Source of the DNA: an uncultured Acidimicrobiales bacterium
Lineage (GTDB): Bacteria; Actinomycetota; Acidimicrobiia; Acidimicrobiales; SZUA-35
Length of the DNA: 64,000 nt
Reading direction: 5' to 3'
Assembly (NCBI GenBank): GCA_938029215.1
Contig: CALHFG010000051.1
Location: 1 to 64,000 of the forward strand
The notes beneath the pieces were generated by a model. It saw only the letters and a list, made by a program, of their open reading frames with translations, did no database searches and was not told where the DNA came from. Shown here in pieces: positions 62,755-64,000 of the stretch (positions are counted from its first letter, which is position 1; every line of letters begins with the position of its first letter). A program made the position numbers and the translations under genes.

Positions 62755-64000
62755 CTATGTGTTGGAGGTCATCGCCAGTGGAACTACCCACTCGGCGAAC
62801 TGCTCTTCGGTGACGTGACCAAGCTCAATCGCAGCCGCTTTGAGCGTCATCCCGTTCTTGTGAGCGTGTTTGGCGATGGCCGCCGCATTGTCGTACCCGA
62901 TGTGCTTGTTGAGGGCTGTCACCTGCATGAGATTCGAGTCAAGGTTGGTGGTGATCTTGTCGGTGTTGGCCTCGATGCCCACCGCACAGTTGTCGTTGAA
63001 CGCGACGCAGGTATCGCCCAGCAAACGGATACTTTCGATCACGTTGTGCACCATCACCGGCTTGAATACGTTCAGCTGAAAGTTGCCTTGAGAACCGGCA
63101 AAGGCGACGGCGGTGTCGTTTCCAAATACCTGCGCCGCCACCATGGTCATCGCTTCGCACTGGGTGGGGTTCACCTTGCCTGGCATGATGCTCGAGCCGG
63201 GCTCGTTCTCCGGGATCGTGATTTCGCCAATTCCATTCCGGGGTCCGCTTGCCAACCAGCGAACGTCGTTGGCCATCTTCAACAATGCACCGGACAAGGT
63301 ACGCAGCGCCGCCGAACACGTCACCAAGGCGTCGTGGGCCGACAGCGCAGCGAACTTGTTCTCTGCGGACCGGAACGGATGGCCGGTTCGCTCGGCCAGA
63401 ATCGCAGCTACACGATCCCCGAATTCGGGGTGAGCGTTCAGGCCGGTGCCCACCGCGGTCCCGCCGATCGCCAGGTCCATGAGACCGGCTGTCGCGGCCC
63501 GAACACCCTCGACCGCTTGATCAATCTGCGCAACCCAGGCTCCAATCTCCTGCCCGAGCGTGATCGGCGTGGCGTCCTGGAGATGGGTCCGACCAACCTT
63601 CACAACATCGGAGTACTGCTCGGCCTTCGCCGCCAGTGTGTCACGCAGGGCTTTGACCTTCGGGTACAGCTCGCGATCCATCTCCAGCACCGTGGCGACG
63701 TACATGGCGGTCGGAAAGGTGTCGTTGCTGCTCTGCCCCCGGTTGACATGGTCGTTGGGATGGACGGGGCTCTTGCTACCCATCTCTCCGTCTGCCATCT
63801 GAATAGCTCGGTTAGAGATCACCTCGTTGGAGTTCATGTTCGACTGGGTGCCCGAGCCCGTCTGAAACACGACGAGCGGGAAGTGATCGTCTAGGTCGCC
63901 AGCAGCCACCTCGTTGGCCGCGGCCACGACCAGATCCGCGATGTCCGTCGGAAGCTGACCAAGCTCACCGTTGGCTTGAGCCGCTGCGGACTTGAGAAGA
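62755..64000 (-). CDS. fumC: Class II fumarate hydratase (5' end outside the window)
   Basis: The C-terminal 414 residues of fumarase C, which interconverts fumarate and malate in the TCA cycle. Signature [11 protein letters not shown] with the catalytic Ser, the substrate-binding [11 protein letters not shown] and [14 protein letters not shown] segments are present. The frame continues to the window edge (reading [15 protein letters not shown]) without a start, so the gene is truncated only by the window. It ends 77 bases from the OmpA-like gene start on the same strand. Confidence 0.95.
   Translation of the reverse strand, partial: LLKSAAAQANGELGQLPTDIADLVVAAANEVAAGDLDDHFPLVVFQTGSGTQSNMNSNEVISNRAIQMADGEMGSKSPVHPNDHVNRGQSSNDTFPTAMYVATVLEMDRELYPKVKALRDTLAAKAEQYSDVVKVGRTHLQDATPITLGQEIGAWVAQIDQAVEGVRAATAGLMDLAIGGTAVGTGLNAHPEFGDRVAAILAERTGHPFRSAENKFAALSAHDALVTCSAALRTLSGALLKMANDVRWLASGPRNGIGEITIPENEPGSSIMPGKVNPTQCEAMTMVAAQVFGNDTAVAFAGSQGNFQLNVFKPVMVHNVIESIRLLGDTCVAFNDNCAVGIEANTDKITTNLDSNLMQVTALNKHIGYDNAAAIAKHAHKNGMTLKAAAIELGHVTEEQFAEWVVPLAMTSNT

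Noticed and set aside
62230..63894. 554-codon open frame on the plus strand
   Set aside because: Spans antisense to the OmpA-like and fumC genes, both clearly coding on the minus strand.

Overview
This 64 kb window is chromosomal DNA from a high-GC actinobacterium. Actinobacterial markers include a complete Cvn-type conservon (kinase-like protein, roadblock, DUF742, Ras-like GTPase), an Rv3235/DUF6459 protein, an MT0933-like small protein, DUF2510 and DUF5522 proteins, and frequent GTG/TTG starts. The gene mix and acidic lipoprotein linkers look most like a marine or aquatic member of the Acidimicrobiia (Ilumatobacter-like); that placement is inference. Coding density is about 95 percent. I saw no rRNA, tRNA, CRISPR array, insertion sequence or prophage.

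Layout. 1-5.9 kb: truncated BMP-type lipoprotein gene, nitrilase, TauE/SafE exporter, divergent HNH-like protein, amidohydrolase plus xylose isomerase (overlapping), and a formyltransferase. 6-14.6 kb: large secreted beta-helix protein, aminotransferase, membrane acyltransferase, two-component system and glycosyltransferase. 14.6-19.4 kb: a four-gene nucleoside/sugar-type ABC importer. 20-23.8 kb: lipid-related membrane enzymes and small proteins. 23.9-28.4 kb: DEAD-box helicase with a basic tail overlapping a SET-domain gene, a tyrosine recombinase, and a DUF4214 metalloprotease-like protein. 28.4-34.7 kb: acyl-CoA synthetase/NUDIX/flavin reductase operon, lipoprotein, nitroreductase, and crotonase/DUF5522/phosphodiesterase operon. 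34.8-39.6 kb: the conservon, with divergent DUF4388 and XRE genes. 39.7-47.7 kb: gltD, gltB, M18 aminopeptidase and an Rv3235-family protein. 47.9-55.7 kb: membrane pyrophosphatase, dehydrogenase homologue, zinc metallopeptidase, psuG, flavodoxin, MazG, a probable selenoprotein, an RNA methyltransferase and a PPOX/DUF2470 protein. 55.8-64 kb: mutarotase and xylulokinase operon, atypical kinase, homocysteine methyltransferase with a structured leader, OmpA-like protein and truncated fumC.

How the genes connect. Xylose catabolism is split: xylA lies at 3.8 kb and xylB with a mutarotase at 56-58 kb. The BMP/ABC importer and psuG suggest nucleoside scavenging. gltBD assimilates ammonium.

The most notable observation is at 53,805-54,080. 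A SelT/SelW/SelH (Rdx) family frame has an in-frame TGA exactly at the second redox position of the CxxC motif (C-V-P-TGA). A hairpin fitting bacterial SECIS rules follows it, and a TAGGCT box sits six bases before the ATG. Conventional gene calling would report only a 69-residue C-terminal fragment from the GTG at 53,871. A second general signal is a TANNNT box 6-7 bases before the start codon at 18 genes (plus one GATACT variant), which points to widespread leaderless transcription and fixes many starts.
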